DNA of 64,000 nucleotides from Chitinophagales bacterium (GTDB taxonomy: Bacteria > Bacteroidota > Bacteroidia > Chitinophagales > JADIYW01). The DNA is taken from assembly GCA_020636535.1 (NCBI GenBank), contig JACJXT010000013.1:1-64000 (forward strand), read 5' to 3'. Position numbers and translations under genes: made by a program. The notes beneath the pieces were generated by a model that saw only the letters and a program-made list of their open reading frames with translations, had not been told where the DNA came from and did no database searches. Below are positions 16,345-23,223 of the stretch, one piece after another (position 1 is the stretch's first letter; each line of letters starts with the position of its first letter).

Positions 16345-17367
16345 ATGAAAAATTTGAAACTAATAATTCTTATTATTTGCTGTGCAATCACAAATTGGAC
16401 ATTCGGACAAAATGAAACTTACATTTTAGCATTATCCAAAGCCGAAAAACAACTAATAGTTTACGATTATAAAACACTCGATTCCATAACAAATATTTAT
16501 GTTGGCGATGACCCACACGAAATCGTAACTGATTCTTTGGACAACTTCGCTTATATATCTAAACCTTTAATGAAAAACAACGGACACGAAATTGCAGTTG
16601 TTAACCTCAAAACTTTGGAAGCTGAAAAAACAATAGATACAAAACCTTTTTTTATTCCACACGGTTTAGTTTACCAAAACGGAAAACTATGGATTACAGC
16701 TCAAGGCTCAAAAGTGGTAGGACTTTATGACATTGAAAATGATGTTTTTGAGCAAGTTTTTGGAACAGGACAAGATTTCACACATCTGATTAATGTTTCT
16801 GCAAACGGCAAAACATTTTACACAACCAATGTAGAATCGGGAACTGTAAGCATTTACGAAGAAAAAGAAATCCCACCCTATATGCCGCCAACAGGAGTTT
16901 TACCTCCCAACGCAAAGCCAAGAACAGAATGGCGACAAACTTTAATTGATGTTGGTTTGGGTGCAGAAGGTTTTGATATTTCCTCGGAAAAAAATGAACT
17001 ATGGACAGCAAGACCTGACGGATATGTGGTTGTGGTCGATTTAGAAAACAAAGAAGTAAAAGCAAAAATTAATACAAAAGTTCAAGGTTTGCACCGACTG
17101 AAAATAACTCCAGATGGAAAAACTGTGTGCATTGTAAGTGTAAAAACGGGCGATTTATTGTATTATGATATAGAAACACAAAAATTAGAAAAGAAAGTGA
17201 AAATAGGACGAGGAGCAGGAATTTTCATGGATAAAGAAAGTAATCGAATGTTCATTTCGTGTACTCCTGACAACTACATTTCGGTAATTGATTTGAATAC
17301 AAGAAAGGAAATGAAGCAAATTGAAATAGGAAGACCTGACGGAGTTTTGTCAGTAACAGTAAAATGA
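16345..17367 (+). CDS. Secreted YncE/YVTN-type beta-propeller
   Basis: 340 aa from MKNLKL, chosen because the ORF's earlier ATG lies inside site G. A signal peptide ends near TNWTFGQ. The rest is a run of beta-propeller blades with the YVTN-like pattern: LIVYDYKTLDSITNIYVGDDPHEIVTDS, AVVNLKTLEAEKTIDTKPFFIPHGL, TNVESGTVSIYE, YVVVVDLENKEVKAKINTKVQGLHRLKITPDGKTVCIV, ISVIDLNTRKEMKQIEIGRPDGVL. Such proteins are periplasmic or surface scaffolds and sometimes oxidoreductase partners; no catalytic site is evident. Sole gene of cassette 7. Confidence 0.8.
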   Translation: MKNLKLIILIICCAITNWTFGQNETYILALSKAEKQLIVYDYKTLDSITNIYVGDDPHEIVTDSLDNFAYISKPLMKNNGHEIAVVNLKTLEAEKTIDTKPFFIPHGLVYQNGKLWITAQGSKVVGLYDIENDVFEQVFGTGQDFTHLINVSANGKTFYTTNVESGTVSIYEEKEIPPYMPPTGVLPPNAKPRTEWRQTLIDVGLGAEGFDISSEKNELWTARPDGYVVVVDLENKEVKAKINTKVQGLHRLKITPDGKTVCIVSVKTGDLLYYDIETQKLEKKVKIGRGAGIFMDKESNRMFISCTPDNYISVIDLNTRKEMKQIEIGRPDGVLSVTVK

Positions 17368-17396
17368 TAAATAAAAAAACACTACAGGCAACAATG

Positions 17397-19142
17397 GTGA
17401 CCGTTGCACAACTGGGTAAAAAATGCTAAAAACTATAAGTATACAGTATTACATATACTTATTTATGTAAATTATATTTTGGCTTTGATATTTTTATGTG
17501 GTAATTTTAGTAGCTTACTGCTACACAAATGTTAAAGATTAAGCTTTTTATGGTGTTTTTTAGTGTTTTTTGACTTATTTCCATTGCTTTTATGGCTGTT
17601 TTTCTGGTTTGGGTAATAAACTTTAAGTACTTCTGTAAGTTGTAAGTCATGGCGGCTAGTAGTACATGTTTGTTGGCTAATGCTATGCCTCGTGTATTGA
17701 CTCGCTTCATGTTTCTAAAGTTTATCAGCGTACCTAATACTGGTTCTACTGTGCTGCTTCGCTTGCTTACCATGCGTTTGGCATAGCTTGCATTTTTGGT
17801 AAGTCGTTCGTGCATTCTGTCGTAGTAAGGTTTGTCTATGCTGTCTTCTATCTTTTTAAACTTGGTTACTTTGCCACAACAGTTTGCTCTTAATGGACAA
17901 TCTTTACAATCGCTCTCGCTACTTCTATATTGTTTTTTTTCATATCCTTTGCTGTCTGTCTTAATGCCTTTGTATCTTAATATCGCTTGGTTACCTTGTG
18001 TACATTCATACTGGTTATCTTTTTCATTATATTTAAAGCCAGCTCTTTCTGATTTGTATTGTCCAAAGTTGGGAATATATGCTGTTATGTTTTGTTGTTC
18101 TAAATACTTCAATGCTTTACCACTGCTATATCCAGCATCGGCTATTACTTCTGCTATCGTAATATGGTTTTGATGTAAATTTGTTTGTGTTTGATTAACT
18201 ATTTGCTCTAAGCAATCACTATCTTTTTTGTTGGCATAATCTGCTAATGCTCCTATTATTACATGGTTTTTGTCGTCTACACTTACTTGTGCTAAGTAGT
18301 TTAATTGTCGTGGTTTGCCGGGTTTGGTTGATATTCTTGCTTGGTTATCGGTAGTACTATAATGTGTATGATTGCTCACAAATTTTGGGCGTATGGGTTT
18401 GCCTTGTTCATCTAATCTTTTTGGATTAACCACATGCCCTGGCATCTTTTTATACGCTTCTGTTTTCCATCTGTGATGTTGCTCTACTTGTTGTTTTACG
18501 CTTTGACTTACCTTAAACTCGCTGTTTTCATTAAACGCGTTAGCATAGTTTGATACATCTTCTAACACTTCTTTTTCTACCAAGCTATCCATACTTGCAT
18601 TGGCTTTTACAAAAGCACTATCTATACATTGGCGTTTACCTGCTACCATTTGTTTTGAGATACACAACTGTAATATTTGTTGAAACATACTTATAAATAT
18701 CTCGCTACCATACAATGCTCTAGTTCTTGATAGTGTTGAATGACATGGCAATTGTTCATCTAAATCGTAACCTATAAACAAACGGATAGCTAAACTGTCA
18801 GCACAAAAACTTAGTAACTGTCTATCGGAGTTAATATTATTGAGATAACCTACTATCATGATTTTAAAAAATACTACTGGATCTATACTTGGATTACCTT
18901 CTGTGCCATAGTATGGTGCCGTTGCTTGGTAGAGCCAATGTAAATCTAATGCACTATTGAGCTGGCGATAGTAGTTGTTTTCTGGCACTAAGCTTTGAAG
19001 TGATGCACTTACAAATAGTTTAGCTTGAAATTGTTTACGACCTTGCATGTACAAGAATACAAATAATATACAATATAAAATATTTTTACTATAAACATTT
19101 GTTTATATCAAAAACTAATTATACCTTAGTTATGCAACAAAC
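17397..19142 (-). mobile_element. IS1182-family insertion sequence (about 1746 bp)
   Basis: The element carries one transposase on the minus strand. It is flanked by the direct repeat ACAATG (17391-17396 and 19143-19148), and GTTGCACAACTGGGTA near the left end is matched in inverted orientation by the complement of TTAGTTATGCAAC near the right end. Exact tips are uncertain by a few bases because the inverted repeat starts a little inside the direct repeat. It lies in the left arm of attC-like site H. Confidence 0.75.
17507..19054 (-). CDS. IS1182-family transposase
   Basis: 515 aa. The N-terminal domain reads LVPENNYYRQLNSALDLHWLYQATAPYYG, then NPSIDPVVFFKIMIVGYLNNINSDRQLLSFC and DEQLPCHSTLSRTR, all typical of this DDE family. 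The catalytic part includes VSVDDKNHVIIGALAD, IADAGYSSGKALKYL, a cysteine cluster (SDCKDCPLRANCCGK) and KRSSTVEPVLGTLINFRNMKR near the end. Full length with no frameshift. It is the only gene in the array on the minus strand, which sets it apart from the cassette cargo. Confidence 0.92.
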   Translation of the reverse strand: MYMQGRKQFQAKLFVSASLQSLVPENNYYRQLNSALDLHWLYQATAPYYGTEGNPSIDPVVFFKIMIVGYLNNINSDRQLLSFCADSLAIRLFIGYDLDEQLPCHSTLSRTRALYGSEIFISMFQQILQLCISKQMVAGKRQCIDSAFVKANASMDSLVEKEVLEDVSNYANAFNENSEFKVSQSVKQQVEQHHRWKTEAYKKMPGHVVNPKRLDEQGKPIRPKFVSNHTHYSTTDNQARISTKPGKPRQLNYLAQVSVDDKNHVIIGALADYANKKDSDCLEQIVNQTQTNLHQNHITIAEVIADAGYSSGKALKYLEQQNITAYIPNFGQYKSERAGFKYNEKDNQYECTQGNQAILRYKGIKTDSKGYEKKQYRSSESDCKDCPLRANCCGKVTKFKKIEDSIDKPYYDRMHERLTKNASYAKRMVSKRSSTVEPVLGTLINFRNMKRVNTRGIALANKHVLLAAMTYNLQKYLKFITQTRKTAIKAMEISQKTLKNTIKSLIFNICVAVSY

Positions 19143-19264
19143 ACAATGTATAAACGCAATAGCGGGTTAAGTACTAAATTCAGCGTTAATCCATTTATTG
19201 AAACTTAGTTCCAAATTGAACATTTAGGATTCGATTTCCGCTACTGCATTTATACTTTCCCGTT

Positions 19265-19798
19265 ATGGGCAATTTACGCAAGGAAATAGATAACGGTAAG
19301 TTTAAGTATATCATTAGAGAATCAAGACCTGAAGATTTTGAGCAAATTTTTGAGATTTGGATTAAACATCAAATATTTGACCATAAACTAATCCCAAAAA
19401 GCAAAGATTTTTTCTATAAGGCATTTATCAATCAAGATGATAATTTTAAATATTTTGTAGCAATTAACAATACAGAATATATCGGATTTCAATCTTTAAC
19501 TTCATTCCGAGAGAAGAATTTTTTCAAAAGCTATTACGCTGAAAGTTCCACTTATGTTAAATCCTCATTTATGAACAGTTCTGCTGGACAAGACTTAGTC
19601 AAATATGCAATGGAACACGCCAGAGATTCTGATATAAAATACATATATGGCTGGATAAATAATGACGCTCAAAAATTAATACACCTTGCCACTAAATTAA
19701 ACTGGAATGTCATAGGTGATATCCCGAGTTCAAATAAAGGTAATGGGGAAACAGAAAAAAAATTACTTGTTTATAAAGTTCCTAAAACTATAAAATGA
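19265..19798 (+). CDS. GNAT-family N-acetyltransferase
   Basis: 177 aa. The GNAT layout is visible: YIIRESRPEDFEQIFEIWIKH (first strand and helix), YFVAINNTEYIGFQSL, a central strand and STYVKSSFMNSSAGQDLVKYAMEHARDSDIKYIYGWINNDAQKLIHLATKLNWNVIG, where the A-motif and the ageing NDAQKLIHL helix follow the usual order. Acceptor unknown. Its ATG lies inside the right box of site H (GTTATGGGC), three bases after the cassette start, so this gene has no leader of its own in the cassette; expression must use sequence in the neighbouring palindrome. An internal start cannot be excluded. It ends in an ATGA overlap with the next ORF. Confidence 0.7.
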   Translation: MGNLRKEIDNGKFKYIIRESRPEDFEQIFEIWIKHQIFDHKLIPKSKDFFYKAFINQDDNFKYFVAINNTEYIGFQSLTSFREKNFFKSYYAESSTYVKSSFMNSSAGQDLVKYAMEHARDSDIKYIYGWINNDAQKLIHLATKLNWNVIGDIPSSNKGNGETEKKLLVYKVPKTIK

Positions 19799-20057
19799 TT
19801 AAAATTATAAGCATCATCACTGTGATAATGAGTTGGAGTATAAAAGTAATTGGATTCCCACATCAAATCAGGAAAATTATCACCACTAAAACAGCAGTTC
19901 CTTATCACCAATTTTGATAGGGTTATCTTTTATTTCATTTGTTCTGTGGGTTATCTACGGACTCTTAAAAGAGGATTACACAATTGTTTTTGCACAAGGA
20001 ATTGGTGTTATAGTTGGAGGAATTACATTGTTTTATATGTGGAAATACAGAAAATAA
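19795..20057 (+). pseudogene. SemiSWEET/PQ-loop-like small membrane protein with a -1 frameshift
   Basis: Reading from the ATG that overlaps the GNAT stop gives MIKIISIITVIMSWSIKVIGFPHQIRKI and then stops near 19918. Shifting frame by one base near 19899 continues as LSPILIGLSFISFVLWVIYGLLKEDYTIVFAQGIGVIVGGITLFYMWKYRK. Together these give one three-helix unit of about 87 aa with the Pro-Gln-like (FPHQ) motif and the LWVIYGLLKEDYTIVFA segment of SemiSWEET sugar transporters. The total length is one base short of a multiple of three, which points to a single-base loss or a sequencing error. Confidence 0.55.
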
Positions 20058-20095
20058 TAGTAACTTTATCCCTAACAGCAAATGACAAAAAATAA

Positions 20096-20560
20096 ATGTT
20101 AAAAAAAGTTTTCATTGACACTTCTGTTTTTGGAGGTTACTTTGATAAAGAGTTTTCGGAAGACACAATACCTTTCTTTAATGAAATAAAGAAACTTAAT
20201 ACTGAAATTATTGTTTCTGAACCTCTTGAACTTGAAATATACCGTGCACCTAGTTTTATTGTAGATTTTTATGAGTCATTAAAAAATATTATTAAAGTTG
20301 AATTGTCTACAGAAGCAGAAAATTTAGCATTGAAATATATTGAGGAGAAAGTTGTCGGTAAAACGAGTTTAGCAGACTGTCAACATATTGCAATAGCTAC
20401 TATTTACAATGTTGATGTATTAGCAAGTTGGAACTTTAAACACATTGTGAATCTTCAAAGAATTAGAGGATATAACTCTATAAACTTAAGAGAAGGGTAC
20501 AACACTTTAGAAATCAGAACACCAAAAGAAATATTTGATTATGGAAACGATAATAGTTAA
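20096..20560 (+). CDS. PIN-domain ribonuclease (VapC-like toxin)
   Basis: 154 aa. The acidic residues of the PIN fold are visible: D8 in FIDTSVFGGYF, E45/E47 in SEPLELEIY, and the aspartates in KTSLADCQHIAIATIYNVDVLASWNFKHI, a strongly characteristic stretch. PIN proteins cut RNA and often act as toxins. Here the partner is downstream and overlaps the toxin by 20 bases, rather than upstream as is common in vapBC. It lies in cassette 8, after the SemiSWEET remnant. Confidence 0.8.
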   Translation: MLKKVFIDTSVFGGYFDKEFSEDTIPFFNEIKKLNTEIIVSEPLELEIYRAPSFIVDFYESLKNIIKVELSTEAENLALKYIEEKVVGKTSLADCQHIAIATIYNVDVLASWNFKHIVNLQRIRGYNSINLREGYNTLEIRTPKEIFDYGNDNS

Positions 20561-20708
20561 ACCAAATTTAGTTAAAATGATGAGAGATATTCGTGACCAA
20601 TTTAGTCTGGATATTTTGGATATGTCTTTAGAAGAACAAAGAGCATATATCAAAAAACAGATTGAAGAGTTGAAAAAGAAACGAATAAAAGTCCATAACA
20701 AAAAATAA
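20541..20708 (+). CDS. Small antitoxin-like protein downstream of PIN toxin
   Basis: 55 aa. It starts METIIVKPNLVKMM, continues with RDIRDQFSLDILDMSLEEQ, and ends in a helical charged tail (AYIKKQIEELKKKRIKVHNKK). Size, the N-terminal strand and the helical tail fit an antitoxin. Its start lies within the last 20 bases of the PIN gene in another frame, so the two are likely co-translated. Its last codons (from about VHNKK) overlap the left box of attC-like site I. Identification as antitoxin rests on position and size only. Confidence 0.6.
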   Translation: METIIVKPNLVKMMRDIRDQFSLDILDMSLEEQRAYIKKQIEELKKKRIKVHNKK

Positions 20709-20825
20709 ACGCAATAACGGGCAAGTGCCAGCTTGCTCGCTTTGTGTTTTAATATAATTTGCAGTATCTTGCAAGTACAAGGCAAGTAAATCGCTACCTG
20801 CGTTTATTAAAGCCCTTATCAATAG
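20690..20825 (+). repeat. attC-like cassette boundary, site I (degenerate, last of array)
   Basis: About 136 bp. The left box AGTCCATAAC matches 8 of 10 bases of the expected complement of GTTATGGGCA. The arm AATAAACGCAATA pairs with the complement of TACCTGCGTTTATT. The right box reads CTTATCAATA instead of GTTA, so the first base of the otherwise invariant GTT is lost. No further site follows. It may be an inactive end of the array. Confidence 0.6.
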
Positions 20826-20890
20826 TCTATTTTATAAATTTAAATATATGCCCTCTTATTTTTGCAATAATTATTTTTAGAGGTTGTTGA

Positions 20891-21187
20891 CTATGCACCA
20901 ATAAGTTTATCCATATCTTGAAGATCAATATCAGGTAATTTTGAAAGTTCTTCAATATTATTTGAAGATATGTAATCAACATCTATAGGAACTCCTACTC
21001 TTGATACTTGGACTCCTTTAAATGTTTTATTACACCATATTAATAAATACCCTATTCTTTCATCAAAAGATTAATATAAAAGAACATATTTATACTCAAG
21101 CATTCCTTCCTTATCAAAAGGAGAAGGAATATTTTTTTCACCATTTAAAACTCCAAAAAAAGGAATGATTCGTGAGACACGAACCAT
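20891..21187 (-). pseudogene. Remnant of a small unrecognised ORF with an internal stop
   Basis: On the minus strand one frame reads MVRVSRIIPFFGVLNGEKNI and on to GMLEYKYVLLY, meets a TAA at 21071-21073, and continues SFDERIGYLLIWCNKTFKG to DLQDMDKLIGA before the final stop at 20891. The continuous, non-repetitive composition on both sides of the stop suggests a broken gene of about 100 aa. Its apparent start lies inside one copy of the 26-bp direct repeat, so the true 5' end may have been replaced. No family recognised. Confidence 0.35.
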
Positions 21188-21194
21188 GGCATAA
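21169..21194. repeat. 26-bp direct repeat, copy 1
   Basis: Starts with the hairpin TTCGTGAGACACGAA followed by CCATGGCATAA. It is identical to 22560-22585, and the pair encloses the RES-Xre locus. Confidence 0.85.
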
Positions 21195-21261
21195 ATGAGA
21201 AAAATATTCATAACAGCTCTGTTGTTCTGCAAATAAATTTAAAAAAAATTTTTATATAGTG

Positions 21262-21378
21262 CGAGCGGAAACTCTCGACAACACAATAATTTTAGTACAT
21301 CATACTCCATTCTGAACCTGCTTGCAGTAGGCAGGTTTATTTCAGAATCTTTTATTTATGTTGAGCGGAAACTCTCGA
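21262..21378. repeat. Paired 16-bp repeat GAGCGGAAACTCTCGA
   Basis: Identical copies at 21262-21277 and 21363-21378, 101 bp apart, in otherwise AT-rich non-coding DNA just downstream of the RES toxin gene. Each can form a small hairpin (GAG against CTC). The stretch 21188-21400 holds no gene I can support. Confidence 0.7.
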
Positions 21379-21400
21379 GTACAAGTAAAGAAGCATGAAC

Positions 21401-21862
21401 TTATCCATTAAACATTCTTGTATCAAATGAAAAAGGAATAACTTTAGTAAGCTTTATTTTCTTAAATTGCTTATGATGTGGATTGATTAGATAATTGTAA
21501 TCTCCTTGTACAACTGCTGAAGGTACTTTCAAAATACAAAATGCTAAATCATCTATAAATTTATCACCTATTTTTTGAGTACTAATATTTGGTGGATGAT
21601 TGTTCCAATCTGTAGGCATCTTTTTTATTGGTAATGTTTTTATCAATATATCATTTGGAATTTCAATTTCAATCATAACGAAATCTTTTGGTAGTGTTGC
21701 AAGTGTTAAATGTACAGCAACTTCTGCCATTGCCAATGCTCTACTCTCTGAAGTGTAAATAATTTCGATTCCTTTTGAGTTCCATCTGTTACCAAATTTA
21801 GCAGCACCTTTTCCGTTTAACTCATTTGCGTATTTTTTCTTTGATAATCTAAATACTTTCAT
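21401..21862 (-). CDS. RES-domain toxin (NAD+-degrading family)
   Basis: 153 aa. RES family features: FRLSKKKYANELNGKGAAKFGNRWNSKG with R26-W27, then IIYTSESRALAMAEVAVHL with Y36 and E47, and PSAVVQGDYNYLINPHH, which holds the conserved serine and the NxLINP-like ending. Characterised RES toxins destroy NAD+, resembling ADP-ribosyltransferases. It directly follows, and shares one base with, the Xre-type antitoxin gene, the standard res-xre order. The whole locus lies between identical 26-bp direct repeats. Confidence 0.87.
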   Translation of the reverse strand: MKVFRLSKKKYANELNGKGAAKFGNRWNSKGIEIIYTSESRALAMAEVAVHLTLATLPKDFVMIEIEIPNDILIKTLPIKKMPTDWNNHPPNISTQKIGDKFIDDLAFCILKVPSAVVQGDYNYLINPHHKQFKKIKLTKVIPFSFDTRMFNG

Positions 21863-22374
21863 TAGGCAAAGATTCCGTATTCAATTCTATTTAATTCTGC
21901 CATTACTAACTCTTTTCCATAAGAATCTTTTAATAATTCAGCAGGTTTTAAATTTCCTAAAGCGAAAGATGGTGTATTTAACCACAAATAAAACTGCTCT
22001 ATTGAATCAAATACAGTTTTGCCAAAATTGGTAACTTCTGCTAATTCTATTATTTTTTCTGTATGTATTGGTTTAAATAAGAAATTAGTTTCGTTTTTGT
22101 GTCTTTGTAATGTTTTTTTGGATATGTTTAGATATGTTGCCCAATCATCTTCAGAAAAAGGCGTAATTTCCATTATTTGACTAAATAATTTATAAGGCAG
22201 ACCATTTCTTATTGCTTTGATGATAAGCATTTTGTTATCTAAAAATTCTGAATATGTAATATCTTTTATTTTGTTTACAAGCTCATCAGACTTATTAATT
22301 TTTTGAATATATACACCTATTGATTTATTTATAGCTGTTAAATTTTTATTGATTTTTTCTCGTTCTGCAATCAT
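21862..22374 (-). CDS. Xre/MbcA/ParS-family antitoxin (DUF2384)
   Basis: 170 aa from MIAEREK. A longer ORF begins at 22422, but those extra codons (LQTNVLYLQTNVLDM) are simply the operator repeats translated, so the shorter start is preferred. The N-terminal part contains an HTH-like segment (FSEDDWATYLNISKKTLQRHKNE), and the C-terminal part has the toxin-binding domain GKTVFDSIEQFYLWLNTPSFALGNLKPAELLKDSYGKELVMAELNRIEYGIFA. It neutralises the RES toxin and should repress its own promoter. Confidence 0.85.
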   Translation of the reverse strand: MIAEREKINKNLTAINKSIGVYIQKINKSDELVNKIKDITYSEFLDNKMLIIKAIRNGLPYKLFSQIMEITPFSEDDWATYLNISKKTLQRHKNETNFLFKPIHTEKIIELAEVTNFGKTVFDSIEQFYLWLNTPSFALGNLKPAELLKDSYGKELVMAELNRIEYGIFA

Positions 22375-22379
22375 ATCCA

Positions 22380-22412
22380 AGACATTTGTCTGTAAATATA
22401 AGACATTTGTCT
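22380..22412. promoter_or_regulatory. Twin operator palindromes of the res-xre locus
   Basis: AGACATTTGTCT occurs at 22380-22391 and 22401-22412: a palindrome with a 2-base centre, repeated at 21 bp, i.e. on the same DNA face. It sits directly before the preferred antitoxin start, a natural place for autorepression by the antitoxin-toxin complex. Confidence 0.65.
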
Positions 22413-22559
22413 GTAAATTCAAAATTTACTTGTATTATTTTGTGAAAGTATAGCAAGGAAATGCTTGGCAATGTAAAGTTAGCAAGTTATAAACTTGCTT
22501 TATTTATACACTCACGTTACACTACGCTAAATTTGAGTGAGCTTATTGAGAAAAAATTG

Positions 22560-22585
22560 TTCGTGAGACACGAACCATGGCATAA
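22560..22585. repeat. 26-bp direct repeat, copy 2
   Basis: Identical to 21169-21194 and in the same orientation, about 1.39 kb away. It lies between the antitoxin promoter region and the end of the next minus-strand gene. Confidence 0.85.
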
Positions 22586-22603
22586 GTTCTGTAATACAAA
22601 CAA

Positions 22604-23158
22604 CTAATCTTCAAAATAATCATTATTATTTTCTTTTTCAATCACTTCGGATTTGATATAACTTTTAACTACTTCATTCTGATCAACTATTTCACCATCA
22701 AATTCATCTACTTTAAAATTCCAATCTACTGTTCTGTTATAGTATTTGTCAATTTCAATAATTGGAAAAACTTTTGGAATCTCTGTAATCCAAAAATTAC
22801 CTTGTCCACCAGAATAAGATCCTACTGGTTTAAAATATGCATTATAAAGTCTTTCATCAACAATTTCATAATAAAAAGTTTTCAGTTCTAAAATATCCCA
22901 AGCAAAAGGATTTATTATATTCAATATAAGTAATCCATATACTACTACTGAGTTTAATATTGCTAAAGTACGAAGCACAAAAGATAACCACATTTCTTTT
23001 ATCTTAAATTTAAATATGATTACTAAACTTATAGATACTAGAATAATAGAAAAGATTACATCAGTCCAATAACCAACTAATGATATATCTGTAAACAATA
23101 CTACTAATAAGTAGAAAGTAGTAAATATTGGCAGTATCAACTGTATTTTAATCTTCAT
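22604..23158 (-). CDS. Small integral membrane protein, unknown
   Basis: 184 aa. About four hydrophobic segments lie in the first 95 residues (IQLILPIFTTFYLLVVLF; VIFSIILVSISLVIIF; LRTLAILNSVVVYGLLIL and neighbours). The C-terminal half is hydrophilic with VDERLYNAYFKPVGSYSGGQGNFWITEIPKVFPIIEIDKYYNRTVDW and an acidic tail (NNDYFED). No family recognised. Separate from its neighbours, with AT-rich flanks. Confidence 0.65.
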   Translation of the reverse strand: MKIKIQLILPIFTTFYLLVVLFTDISLVGYWTDVIFSIILVSISLVIIFKFKIKEMWLSFVLRTLAILNSVVVYGLLILNIINPFAWDILELKTFYYEIVDERLYNAYFKPVGSYSGGQGNFWITEIPKVFPIIEIDKYYNRTVDWNFKVDEFDGEIVDQNEVVKSYIKSEVIEKENNNDYFED

Positions 23159-23223
23159 TTATTAGTATTCATAAATTATATGAGGAAACAATAAAATTAC
23201 ATTACAAATGTACACATTGTTTT

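Larger units (their letters stand above)
17384..19271 (+). repeat. attC-like cassette boundary, site H, split by an IS
   Basis: Left part 17384-17396 (box ACAGGCAAC, reverse complement of GTTGCCTGT at the start of cassette 7, then AATG) and right part 19149-19271 are separated by an insertion. Joined through the duplicated ACAATG they give AACAATGTATAAACGCAATAGCGG, which fits the pattern of the other sites, with total length about 136 bp. The right box is GTTATGGGCA (19262-19271). Arms GTATAAACGCAATAGCGG pair with CCGCTACTGCATTTATAC, again with the A/G position. Confidence 0.75.

Noticed and set aside
17403..19137. IS1182 transposase as ordinary cassette cargo with its own GTTGCACAAC box
   Set aside because: Possible, because the ends resemble a box pair, but the direct repeat ACAATG and the clean reconstruction of one full site favour an insertion; the gene is also on the opposite strand from all cargo.
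19850..20095. 81-aa plus-strand ORF
   Set aside because: It overlaps the SemiSWEET remnant in a different frame and has no family-like sequence.
144..23200. tRNA gene as an integration target for the accessory region
   Set aside because: No cloverleaf or TTCGANTC-like T-arm was seen at either edge of the array.
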